DNA of 34,105 bases. Source: Desulfuromonas sp. Its GTDB lineage: Bacteria > Desulfobacterota > Desulfuromonadia > Desulfuromonadales > BM103. Positions 6,716 to 14,551 of the stretch are shown in pieces. The position numbers and the translations under genes are program-made. Under the pieces are notes generated by a model. That model was not told the origin of the DNA. It saw nothing but the letters and a program-made list of their open reading frames with translations, and ran no database searches. Numbering within the stretch: position 1 is the stretch's first letter; each line of letters begins with the position of its first letter. The DNA lies in NCBI GenBank assembly GCA_012026975.1, contig VEPG01000084.1:1-34105 (forward strand). Direction: 5' to 3'.

Positions 6716-8020
6716 ATGATAACCACACTCGAAGCCGCCCGTCAGGGCATCGTTACCGAACAGATGAAGCAGGCCGCCGCTCTCGAAGGGATTGCCGCCG
6801 AGACACTGCGCCAGCGCATTGCCGAGGGGACGGCCATCATCTGCCTCAACCGCAAGCATACCCATGGCACGCCGCTGGCGGTCGGTCTCGGGCTGCGCAC
6901 CAAGGTCAACGCCAATATCGGCACCAGCCGCGATGACACCAGCATCGACAAGGAACTGGAGAAGGCACGGGTGGCGGTGGCCGCGGGGGCGGACGCGATC
7001 ATGGACCTGTCGACCGGCGGACCGATCGATGAGATCCGCCGCGCGGTGATCGCCGAGACCAATGCCTGCATCGGCAGCGTGCCGCTCTACCAGGCGGCGG
7101 TCGACACGGTCATGCGCAAACGGAAAGCGATGGTCGACATGACCGCCGACGAGATCTTCGCGGGGATTATTAAGCATCTCGACGACGGCGTCGATTTCAT
7201 CACCGTCCATTGCGGCGTGACCCGCGCCACGGTCGAGCGGATGGAGCGCGAGGGGCGGATCATGGAGGTGGTGTCCCGCGGCGGCTCGTTCACCATCGAG
7301 TGGATGACCCATAACAACGCCGAAAACCCCCTCTACGAGCAGTACGACCGCCTGCTGGAGATCGTCAAACCCTACGATGCCGTTCTGTCGTTGGGCGACG
7401 GCTTCCGCCCGGGGTGCCTGGCCGATGCCACCGACCGCGCCCAGATCCACGAGCTGATCATCCTCGGGGAGCTGACCGAGCGCGCCTGGGCCGCCGGTGT
7501 GCAGGTGATGATCGAGGGACCCGGGCACGTGCCCCTCAACCAGATCCAGGCCAACATCCAGCTGCAGAAACGCCTCTGCCACGGCGCGCCGTTCTACGTG
7601 CTCGGCCCGCTGGTGACCGACATCGCCCCCGGTTATGACCACATCACCTGCGCCATCGGCGGGGCGCTCGCGGCATCCGCCGGCGCCGACTTCCTCTGCT
7701 ACGTCACCCCCAGCGAGCACCTGCGCCTGCCGACCGTGGAGGACGTGCACGAAGGGGTGATCGCCAGCCGCATCGCCGCCCACGCCGCCGACATCGTCAA
7801 AGGAGTGCCCGGCGCCATCGACAAGGACAACGCCATGGCCCGCTGCCGGAAAAAGCTCGACTGGGAGGGGCAGTTCGCCCTGGCTCTCGATCCGGCCAAG
7901 GCCCGCCGCCTGCGCGCCGAATCGGGGGTCGACGAGGAACATGGCGCCTGCACCATGTGCGGGGCGTTCTGCGCTTACAAGGTGATGAATGAACGGGGGG
8001 AGAAGACGGCGGCAAATTAA
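6716..8020 (+). CDS. thiC: Phosphomethylpyrimidine synthase (HMP-P synthase, radical SAM)
   Basis: ThiC rearranges 5-aminoimidazole ribotide into HMP-phosphate with a [4Fe-4S] cluster and SAM. The 434-residue product has the conserved KVNANIGTS, MDLSTGG, HCGVT, SRGG, GDGFRPG, EGPGHVP, GPLVTDIAPGYDH and CYVTPSEHL motifs, and the cluster-binding CTMCGAFC (CX2CX4C) close to the C-terminus. The length fits the short bacterial form without the extra N-terminal region of the E. coli type. AAAAGG lies 7 bases before the ATG. It is the second gene after the TPP riboswitch and together with thiED supplies the pyrimidine branch. No thiazole-branch genes (thiS, thiG, thiH) are in the window. Confidence 0.97.
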   Translation: MITTLEAARQGIVTEQMKQAAALEGIAAETLRQRIAEGTAIICLNRKHTHGTPLAVGLGLRTKVNANIGTSRDDTSIDKELEKARVAVAAGADAIMDLSTGGPIDEIRRAVIAETNACIGSVPLYQAAVDTVMRKRKAMVDMTADEIFAGIIKHLDDGVDFITVHCGVTRATVERMEREGRIMEVVSRGGSFTIEWMTHNNAENPLYEQYDRLLEIVKPYDAVLSLGDGFRPGCLADATDRAQIHELIILGELTERAWAAGVQVMIEGPGHVPLNQIQANIQLQKRLCHGAPFYVLGPLVTDIAPGYDHITCAIGGALAASAGADFLCYVTPSEHLRLPTVEDVHEGVIASRIAAHAADIVKGVPGAIDKDNAMARCRKKLDWEGQFALALDPAKARRLRAESGVDEEHGACTMCGAFCAYKVMNERGEKTAAN

Positions 8021-8055
8021 CAGATAGGACAGACTATCTCTTTCCTTTTGATGAA

Positions 8056-8086
8056 CGAACAGCCCGCCTTCCCGGCGGGCTGTTCG
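8056..8086 (+). terminator. Strong hairpin after thiC, probable terminator
   Basis: A perfect 13-bp stem, CGAACAGCCCGCC (8056-8068) with GGCGGGCTGTTCG (8074-8086), closes a 5-base loop. It follows the thiC stop by 36 bases. There is no clear T run after it on the plus strand, so it may act with Rho or as an mRNA 3' stabiliser. Confidence 0.6.
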
Positions 8087-8121
8087 CGTCTGACCCGATC
8101 ATCCTGCGTTCAAAATATTTC

Positions 8122-8149
8122 TTGTCATCCCGTCAGGTTGGGCTATTCT
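8122..8149 (+). promoter_or_regulatory. Predicted sigma-70 promoter for the signalling operon
   Basis: TTGTCA (8122-8127), a 16-base spacer and TATTCT (8144-8149) resemble a sigma-70 promoter. They lie between the thiC hairpin and the start of the hybrid kinase gene at 8201. Confidence 0.4.
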
Positions 8150-8200
8150 TTGATTTGAATATTTTCATCATCCAGCCTTCCTAAGGGGAGAACCGTTCCG

Positions 8201-11200
8201 ATGCCCGGATTCAAGGATCTCAAGGTCGGTCACAAGCTCCTGTTCGGTTTTTCCGTCATGATCCTCATCGCCGGCGGCATCAGTCTGCACAACTTCCTTG
8301 TATTAAGGGAGATGGAAGAGCAGCACCTCTCCCTCTTCGAGGTCGCCCTGGTCCATAACACCCTGACCAACGAGGCCTACGCCGAACTCCTCCACCACTA
8401 CCGCCGGATCTACCGGCACATCGTAGTAAACACCCCCGAGGCGTACACTCAGCTGGACATCCAGACCGCCGAGAACGAAAATCGTCTCACCGCAGCCCTC
8501 GACAAATACCGGAGGACTTCCCTGCCTGCAGAAGAAGCCGCGCTGCTGGCAGGTATTGACCAGTACTGGTCGGAGTACCGCGACCTCAAGCGCGAGGTCT
8601 TCCAGCTTTCGGCGGCAAACCGGAAACAGGAAGCGATCGCCCTCCTTGAAACCTCGGTACGGCCGACGTTCAAGAACATGGATGCCACCCTCGTCGAACT
8701 TATTCGCTACAACGAGGCCGAAGGCACTGCGAGCCGCGCCCGGGTGCAGGAAATCTTTCATACTGAACGTGATCACCTCATCGAAGCCCTGCTGCTGCTC
8801 CTGACGGCGGGAGGTCTATTTGCCTGGGCGATCACCCGCAGCATCGTCGCGCCCTTGCACCGGGCGGTCGATATCAACAGCACCCTGATCCTGCAGGGGA
8901 GCAAGCAGTTGGGATTGATCGACACCATCGCCGACGGCGATTACTCGCAAAATCTCCCGTCGTTGAAGGAGCTGGATCTCGCCAACGACATTTCGCGCGG
9001 CGACGAAACCGGCGACCTGCTGCGCTCCGCCCTGCAGCTGAACAGAGGGCAGGTCGCCCTTAACCGGTCGATGGCGAAGATGACCCATGTCCTGCGCGTG
9101 ACGCAGGAAACCACCCGGCGACGCGACTGGATCAAGAGCGGTCTCAACGATGCCAACGAACTGCTGCGCGGCGACAAAAACGCGAACCAGCTGGCCGACG
9201 ATCTGCTGCCGTTTCTGGCCTCCTATCTTGGCGCAACCGTGGGAGCGCTCTATCTCTTCGACAGACTGCAGGGGACACTGAAGCTGGCAACAATCTGGGC
9301 TCTCCCCGAGGACTTCCGCCCGAAATCCGGGCTTGTTCTGGGCGAAGGGATCCTCGGCCAAGCGGCGAAGGAGCAGCGGCAGCTCTGCATAACCGATATG
9401 CCGGTAGACTATCTGCCGGTCACCTCGGCCATGGGCAGCGCATCGACCTGCATGGTGATCGCCCAGCCAATGGTTCACAACGAGGAGCTTTTCGGCGCAT
9501 TGGAACTGGGGAGCCTGCACCCGCTGGCGGACGATGCCCTCGATCTGCTTGCCCAGCTTGCCGGCAACCTGGCACTGGCGCTCAAGGTGGCCTGGTCGCG
9601 GGAACAGATCGGGGAGCTGCTCGACCAGGCGCAGCAACAGGCCGAGGAACTGCGGGTCCAACAGGAGGAGCTGCAGCAGAGCAACGAGGAACTGGAGGAG
9701 CGCGCCCAGTTGCTGGAGCAACAGCGCGAGCAGATCAGCGCGCAGAATCGCGAAATCGAGCTGACCAGCGAACAGCTGAAAAACAAGGCCGTCGAACTGG
9801 AACGGATCAGCGCCTACAAGTCGGAATTCCTCGCCAACATGTCCCACGAACTGCGCAGTCCGCTGAACAGCCTGCTGATCCTCTCCTCGCTGCTGCAGGA
9901 CAACCGCGAGGGGAACCTCACCGAGAAGCAGGTGAAGTTCGCGGCCACCATCAACACCGCCGGCAAGGATCTGCTCGCCCTGATCAACGACATCCTTGAC
10001 CTTTCCAAGGTTGAAGCCGGACGGATGGAACTGCATTACGAACCGATATCGGTCCGCGAACTCTGCACCGAATTGCAGGCTCTCAGCCAGCCACAGTTCG
10101 ACGCCAAGACCCTGCAGCTGCGAATCACCGTGGCCGATGACGCCGCCGCGGAGATCGACACCGACCGGCAGCGTCTTCAGCAGATCCTGCGCAACCTCCT
10201 CTCCAATGCGTGCAAGTTCACCGACGAGGGGGAGGTACTCCTGCGCGTCCGCGCGCTGCAACCCAACGAGGGGGGAGTACGGGGAGCGGGGCTGGCCTTC
10301 GAGGTGCGCGACACCGGCATCGGCATCGCCCCGGACAAGCAGCAGATGATCTTCGAGGCATTCCAGCAGGCCGACGGCGGCACCAGCCGCAAATACGGCG
10401 GTACCGGGCTCGGCCTCTCCATCGCCCTGCAGTTGGCCCGCCGCATGGGCGGCAACATCCTGTTGGCCAGTACCCCCGGCGAAGGAAGCATTTTCACCGT
10501 CTGTCTGCCGTTGCAGGCCACGGCGGCAAGGGCTGCCGACCCCGCGACTTCATCACCATCCCGCGCGGCGCTGCCGGCCACCCTGCCGATCACCGGTGAC
10601 GTCCCGGCCCTGGAGGAACTCCCCCAGCCCCTCCCCGACGACCGCGCCACAATCAGCCCCGATGACCGGGCGATCCTGATCATCGAGGACGATCTGCGCT
10701 TTGCCAAAATCCTGGTCGAAATGGTGCGTGGCCGCCGCTTCAAGGTGCTGGCCGCGGCCGATGGCGAGAACGGCATCGCGCTGGCCGACCGTTTTCAGCC
10801 GAGCGCCATTCTCCTCGACGTGATGCTGCCGCACATCGACGGCTGGGCGGTGATGCGTCATCTCAAGGACAACCCGCGCACCCGTCATATCCCGGTCCAC
10901 TTCATCACCTGCCTCGACGAGGAGCGCAAGGCCCTCGGCATGGGGGCGGTCGGCTATGTCCGCAAACCCGTGACCCCGGAGCAGCTCAATGTGGTTTTCG
11001 GGACCATCGAGCAGGCCGTGGAGCAAACGACCAAACGCCTGCTGATCGTCGAGGACAACGAACCCGAAGCCATGGCCATGGTCGAGCTGCTGGGTGAACG
11101 GAACGTTGAAATCACCGTGGTTTCCAGCGGTCAGGCCGCCATCGACAAGCTCGACCGTACCCACTTCGACTGTATCGTCCTCGATCTCGGACTCGCCGAC

Positions 11201-11848
11201 ACCACCGGCTTCGCCCTGCTGGAGCATCTCCGCGGCCAACCGGAACTCCGCAGGATTCCCGTGATCATTCACTCCGGCCAGGAAATTTCCCGGGAAGATG
11301 AACACCGCCTGCGGCGCTACACCGAAAGCATCATCATCAAAGGGACGCGCAGCCCCGACCGGCTGCTGAACGAGGTCACCCTCTTCCTGCATCTGGTCGA
11401 AAGCGGGCTTTCGCCAGGGAAACAGAAGATGATCCGGCTGGCCCTCGACCAGGAAGCGATGCTCGCCGGCAAGCAGATCCTGATTGTCGACGACGATATG
11501 CGCAACATCTTTTCGCTGTCTCACATTCTCGCCGAGAAGCAACTGGCCATTCTCGAGGCCGAAAACGGCCGGGAGGCACTGGCCCGGCTCGATGAACATC
11601 CGGACACCGATCTGGTCCTGATGGACATCATGATGCCCGAAATGGACGGCTATGAGGCGATGCGGGCCATCCGCAAGGATGAGCGCTTTGCCAGGCTGCC
11701 AATTATCGCGATGACCGCCAAGGCGCTCAAAGGTGACCAGGAGAAGTGTCTGGAGGCTGGGGCCAGCGACTACCTCTCCAAACCGATCGACACGGATAAA
11801 CTCTTTTCCCTACTGCGGGTCTGGCTCTATCCGGGAGAGACTCCCTGA
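8201..11848 (+). CDS. Membrane hybrid histidine kinase with GAF and three receiver domains
   Basis: This 1215-residue sensor has a membrane helix at about 12-34, an extracytoplasmic helical domain at 35-190 (four-helix-bundle-like), a second helix at about 192-212 and a HAMP-like linker to about 260. A GAF domain follows at about 330-470, a Gln/Glu-rich coiled coil at 470-540, and HisKA with H549 in FLANMSHELRSPLN. HATPase motifs come next: NLLSNACKF near 664, DTGIGI near 704 and GGTGLGLS near 733. Three receivers follow, with phospho-acceptor D873 (LLDVMLP), D995 (VLDLGLAD) and D1142 (LMDIMMPEMDG). Receivers 1 and 3 have the KP motif; receiver 2 has a KGT sequence instead. This is probably an internal phosphorelay. 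Its stop overlaps the cheR start (TGATG). The ligand is unknown. Confidence 0.92.
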   Translation: MPGFKDLKVGHKLLFGFSVMILIAGGISLHNFLVLREMEEQHLSLFEVALVHNTLTNEAYAELLHHYRRIYRHIVVNTPEAYTQLDIQTAENENRLTAALDKYRRTSLPAEEAALLAGIDQYWSEYRDLKREVFQLSAANRKQEAIALLETSVRPTFKNMDATLVELIRYNEAEGTASRARVQEIFHTERDHLIEALLLLLTAGGLFAWAITRSIVAPLHRAVDINSTLILQGSKQLGLIDTIADGDYSQNLPSLKELDLANDISRGDETGDLLRSALQLNRGQVALNRSMAKMTHVLRVTQETTRRRDWIKSGLNDANELLRGDKNANQLADDLLPFLASYLGATVGALYLFDRLQGTLKLATIWALPEDFRPKSGLVLGEGILGQAAKEQRQLCITDMPVDYLPVTSAMGSASTCMVIAQPMVHNEELFGALELGSLHPLADDALDLLAQLAGNLALALKVAWSREQIGELLDQAQQQAEELRVQQEELQQSNEELEERAQLLEQQREQISAQNREIELTSEQLKNKAVELERISAYKSEFLANMSHELRSPLNSLLILSSLLQDNREGNLTEKQVKFAATINTAGKDLLALINDILDLSKVEAGRMELHYEPISVRELCTELQALSQPQFDAKTLQLRITVADDAAAEIDTDRQRLQQILRNLLSNACKFTDEGEVLLRVRALQPNEGGVRGAGLAFEVRDTGIGIAPDKQQMIFEAFQQADGGTSRKYGGTGLGLSIALQLARRMGGNILLASTPGEGSIFTVCLPLQATAARAADPATSSPSRAALPATLPITGDVPALEELPQPLPDDRATISPDDRAILIIEDDLRFAKILVEMVRGRRFKVLAAADGENGIALADRFQPSAILLDVMLPHIDGWAVMRHLKDNPRTRHIPVHFITCLDEERKALGMGAVGYVRKPVTPEQLNVVFGTIEQAVEQTTKRLLIVEDNEPEAMAMVELLGERNVEITVVSSGQAAIDKLDRTHFDCIVLDLGLADTTGFALLEHLRGQPELRRIPVIIHSGQEISREDEHRLRRYTESIIIKGTRSPDRLLNEVTLFLHLVESGLSPGKQKMIRLALDQEAMLAGKQILIVDDDMRNIFSLSHILAEKQLAILEAENGREALARLDEHPDTDLVLMDIMMPEMDGYEAMRAIRKDERFARLPIIAMTAKALKGDQEKCLEAGASDYLSKPIDTDKLFSLLRVWLYPGETP

Positions 11849-12678
11849 TGGATTTACAGCGCCTTGAGGAAATCGAGCTTCGCCTGCTGCTCGACGGCGT
11901 TTTCGAGGCCTACGGCTACGACTTCCGCAACTACGCCGAAGCCTCGCTGAAACGACGCCTCCGCCACTGGCTGGCAGAGCAAGGCTATGCGTCCTTGTCG
12001 ATCGCTCAAGGAGAGATCCTGCGCGACCGGGCGGTTTTCACCTCGTTTCTGCAGGGATTGACTGTCAACGTTTCGGAGATGTTCCGCGATCCGAAATTTT
12101 TCCGGACTTTGCGCGAGCACGTCCTCCCTTTTTTGCGCACCTGGCCGTTCATGCGCATCTGGGTTGCCGGGTGTGCCGGGGGAGAGGAAGCCTACTCACT
12201 GGCAATCGTGCTGCACGAGGGGGGAGTGCTCCGCCGCTGCCGCATCTATGCCACCGACATCAATGAAGCGATCCTTGACCGGGCGAGGGACGGCATCTTC
12301 GCACTGCGCGACATGCAGAATTTCACGCGCAACTACCAGCTCGCCGGCGGAACCACGGAGTTCGCCGACTACTACACCGCCCGCTACGACCGCGCCCTGA
12401 TGCTGCCGGCCCTCAGGGAAAACATCCTCTTTACCCCGCACAATCTGGCCGTCGACGCGGATTTCGGCGAAATGCACCTGATTCTCTGTCGCAACGTGCT
12501 GATCTACTTCAATCCGACCCTCAAGGAGCGTGCCCTGGGGCTGTTCGACACAGCGCTGACCGCCGGCGGCTTCCTCTGCCTGGGGATGAAGGAGACCCTC
12601 GAAATCCGCTCCATCGCCGCCAACTATCGGGAGATCGCCAAGGGGATCCGCATCTACCGTAAGGATTATCCGGACTAG
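11848..12678 (+). CDS. cheR: CheR-type SAM-dependent protein-glutamate methyltransferase
   Basis: CheR enzymes methylate glutamates on chemoreceptors. The 276-residue product has the N-terminal helical domain (YGYDFRNYAEASLKRRL), NVSEMFRDPKFF, the SAM site GCAGGEEAYSLAI, the second SAM segment IYATDINEAILDRA, and LILCRNVLIYF. The order and length match CheR. The ATG shares one base with the stop codon of the kinase gene before it, showing translational coupling. No chemoreceptor, CheA or CheW is encoded nearby, so the methylated target may lie elsewhere or be part of the kinase itself. The CheR assignment is firm; the role in chemotaxis is not. Confidence 0.93.
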   Translation: MDLQRLEEIELRLLLDGVFEAYGYDFRNYAEASLKRRLRHWLAEQGYASLSIAQGEILRDRAVFTSFLQGLTVNVSEMFRDPKFFRTLREHVLPFLRTWPFMRIWVAGCAGGEEAYSLAIVLHEGGVLRRCRIYATDINEAILDRARDGIFALRDMQNFTRNYQLAGGTTEFADYYTARYDRALMLPALRENILFTPHNLAVDADFGEMHLILCRNVLIYFNPTLKERALGLFDTALTAGGFLCLGMKETLEIRSIAANYREIAKGIRIYRKDYPD

Positions 12679-12689
12679 GCAGGGGACTC

Positions 12690-13280
12690 GTGAACGAGCC
12701 GATGCAACAACTTACCCGCAGTGTGGTCGTGATCGGCGTTTCGGCCGGCGGGTTCGAGGCGCTCAAACTGCTGCTCGGGGCGCTTCCGGCCGACTTCCCC
12801 CTGCCCATCCTGATCGTGCAGCACCTGCGTTCCGGTTCCGGTTCTCTTGCCGACTCGCTGCAGCACTTCTGCGGCATCCGTCTGAAGGAAGCCGACGAGG
12901 GGGACCGGATCGTACCGGGCATCGTCTACTTCGCCCCGCCCGATTATCATCTTCTGGTCGAAAGGGATGGGACTCTCGCCCTGTCGGTCGATCCGCCGGT
13001 CCGCTATGCCCGGCCATCCGTCGATGTCCTTTTCGAATCCGCGGCGGAGTCCTTCGGCGCCGGAGTGATCGGCGTCATTCTGACCGGCGCCAACGATGAC
13101 GGCAGCAAAGGGCTGCAGCTCATCAAGACCGCGGGCGGCACGACTATTGTCCAGGATCCGGCCGACGCCGAGGTCGCCCAGATGCCCCTCAACGCCCTGA
13201 ATTCCGGGGTTGCCGACTATGTACTGCCCCTGGCGCGAATAGCGGAGCGGCTCTGCACACTAACCATGGGGCTCAAATGA
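12690..13280 (+). CDS. cheB: Stand-alone CheB methylesterase domain
   Basis: The 196-residue product consists only of the CheB catalytic domain, without the usual receiver. The expected triad is visible: Ser18 in GVSAGG, His45 in IVQHL and Asp137 in LTGANDDG. PPDYHLLVE and PLNALNSGVADYVLPL are also typical. The start is taken as GTG at 12690 after AGGGGA; an ATG at 12702 is possible. It follows cheR by 11 bases, and its end overlaps the next gene by 4 bases (ATGA). Control by phosphorylation would need a separate receiver, and the adjacent hybrid kinase carries three. It would remove methyl groups from, or deamidate, a partner protein, not identified here. Confidence 0.92.
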   Translation: MNEPMQQLTRSVVVIGVSAGGFEALKLLLGALPADFPLPILIVQHLRSGSGSLADSLQHFCGIRLKEADEGDRIVPGIVYFAPPDYHLLVERDGTLALSVDPPVRYARPSVDVLFESAAESFGAGVIGVILTGANDDGSKGLQLIKTAGGTTIVQDPADAEVAQMPLNALNSGVADYVLPLARIAERLCTLTMGLK

Positions 13281-14479
13281 TGACGGAAACCGCCATGAAC
13301 GATCCCGTATCGATCCTGATCGTCGACGATCGCCCGGAAAACCTGTTGTCGCTTGAAGCCCTGCTGCGCGACGAATCCATTGCCGTAATCAAGGCGGGAA
13401 GCGGCAGGGAAGCCCTGCGCCTGACCCTGAAACATGAACTGGCCCTGGTTCTGCTCGATGTGCAGATGCCCGACATGGACGGCTTCGAGACCGCCGAACT
13501 GATGCGCGGCAACCCGAAAACCAAGGGGGTGCCGATCATCTTCGTCACTGCCGGGGAAAAGAGTGTTCACAGCATGTTCAAAGGGTATGAATCGGGGGCG
13601 GTGGATTACATTTACAAGCCGGTCGATCCGGTGATCCTGTGCAGCAAGGTCCGGATCTTCAGTGAACTTTACAGCCAGCGCCGCGCCATCGAACGCCACG
13701 AACAACAGCTCGAGAAGTTGGTGGAGGAGCGAACCCGTGAACTGCGTCAGGCGCTGCGGCGGGCCGAGGCCTCAAGCAAGGCGAAAAGCGAGTTTCTGGC
13801 CAATACCAGTCATGAAATCCGCACACCCATGACCGCCATCCAAGGGGCGATTGACCTGCTGAGCGCCGATCACCTGACCGACGAGCAGCGGCAGTATTTC
13901 GACATGATCAGCACCGCCGCCAACAATCTGTTGATTTTGATCGACAATATTCTCGACCTGTCGGAAATCGAGGCAGGCAGGGTCGCTATCGACAACCGCC
14001 GGTTTTCCCTGCGCAGCTGCCTGGAGGAGGTGATTGCCACCCAGATCGGGCGCATTCGTGAAAAGCAGCTGGATTTCCTCTTTGAAGTCAACCGGCAGAC
14101 TCCCGATTCCGTCTGCGGAGACCCTCTGCGGCTCAAGCAGATTGTCTTCAACCTGCTCGGCAACGCGATCAAGTTCACGCAACAGGGAGAAGTCGGCCTG
14201 AAAGTTTCTTCTCTTTCCAACGGTGATGCATCGCTCCTCCTGCAGTTACAGATCAGCGATACCGGCGTCGGCATTGGCCAGGAGGCCCTGACGCGCATTT
14301 TCGAACCATTCGTTCAGGCCGACAGCAGCATGACCAGACGTTTCGGCGGCGTGGGCCTGGGACTGTCGATCTGCCAGCGACTGACGAGCTTGATGGGTGG
14401 AGAGATCCAGGTGGAAAGCACCGAGGGGGCCGGCAGCACCTTTACCGTGACGTTGCCGATGACCATCGGCGGCAGATAA
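13277..14479 (+). CDS. Soluble receiver-histidine kinase (REC-HisKA-HATPase)
   Basis: The 400-residue protein begins with a receiver domain (ILIVDDRPENL; phospho-acceptor D61 in LLDVQMPDMDG; YKPVDP), then a coiled-coil linker, then HisKA with H179 (FLANTSHEIRTPMT). The HATPase domain follows (NLLGNAIKFT, DTGVGIG, GGVGLGLSI). There is no membrane segment. An N-terminal receiver ahead of kinase domains suggests that another kinase, probably the hybrid kinase three genes upstream, controls it. The start at 13277 overlaps the cheB stop by 4 bases. It is the last gene of the operon, followed by a terminator. Its output partner is not encoded here. Confidence 0.92.
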   Translation: MMTETAMNDPVSILIVDDRPENLLSLEALLRDESIAVIKAGSGREALRLTLKHELALVLLDVQMPDMDGFETAELMRGNPKTKGVPIIFVTAGEKSVHSMFKGYESGAVDYIYKPVDPVILCSKVRIFSELYSQRRAIERHEQQLEKLVEERTRELRQALRRAEASSKAKSEFLANTSHEIRTPMTAIQGAIDLLSADHLTDEQRQYFDMISTAANNLLILIDNILDLSEIEAGRVAIDNRRFSLRSCLEEVIATQIGRIREKQLDFLFEVNRQTPDSVCGDPLRLKQIVFNLLGNAIKFTQQGEVGLKVSSLSNGDASLLLQLQISDTGVGIGQEALTRIFEPFVQADSSMTRRFGGVGLGLSICQRLTSLMGGEIQVESTEGAGSTFTVTLPMTIGGR

Positions 14480-14492
14480 CCGGCAGCTCAAT

Positions 14493-14529
14493 AAAAAGGG
14501 GACGCTTCAGCTCGAAGCGTCCCCTCTCA
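14493..14529. terminator. Bidirectional terminator between the signalling operon and speA
   Basis: GGGGACGCTTC (14498-14508) and GAAGCGTCCCC (14514-14524) form a perfect 11-bp stem. On the minus strand it is followed by TTTTT, a classic intrinsic terminator for speA. On the plus strand it is followed by TCTCAT. Two convergent operons meet here. Confidence 0.85.
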
Positions 14530-14551
14530 TCGCCCGGTACTCAGAACTTTT

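Noticed and set aside
8041-8200. Small RNA gene in the gap after thiC
   Set aside because: The hairpin has no separate promoter before it and is better explained as the end of the thiC transcript.
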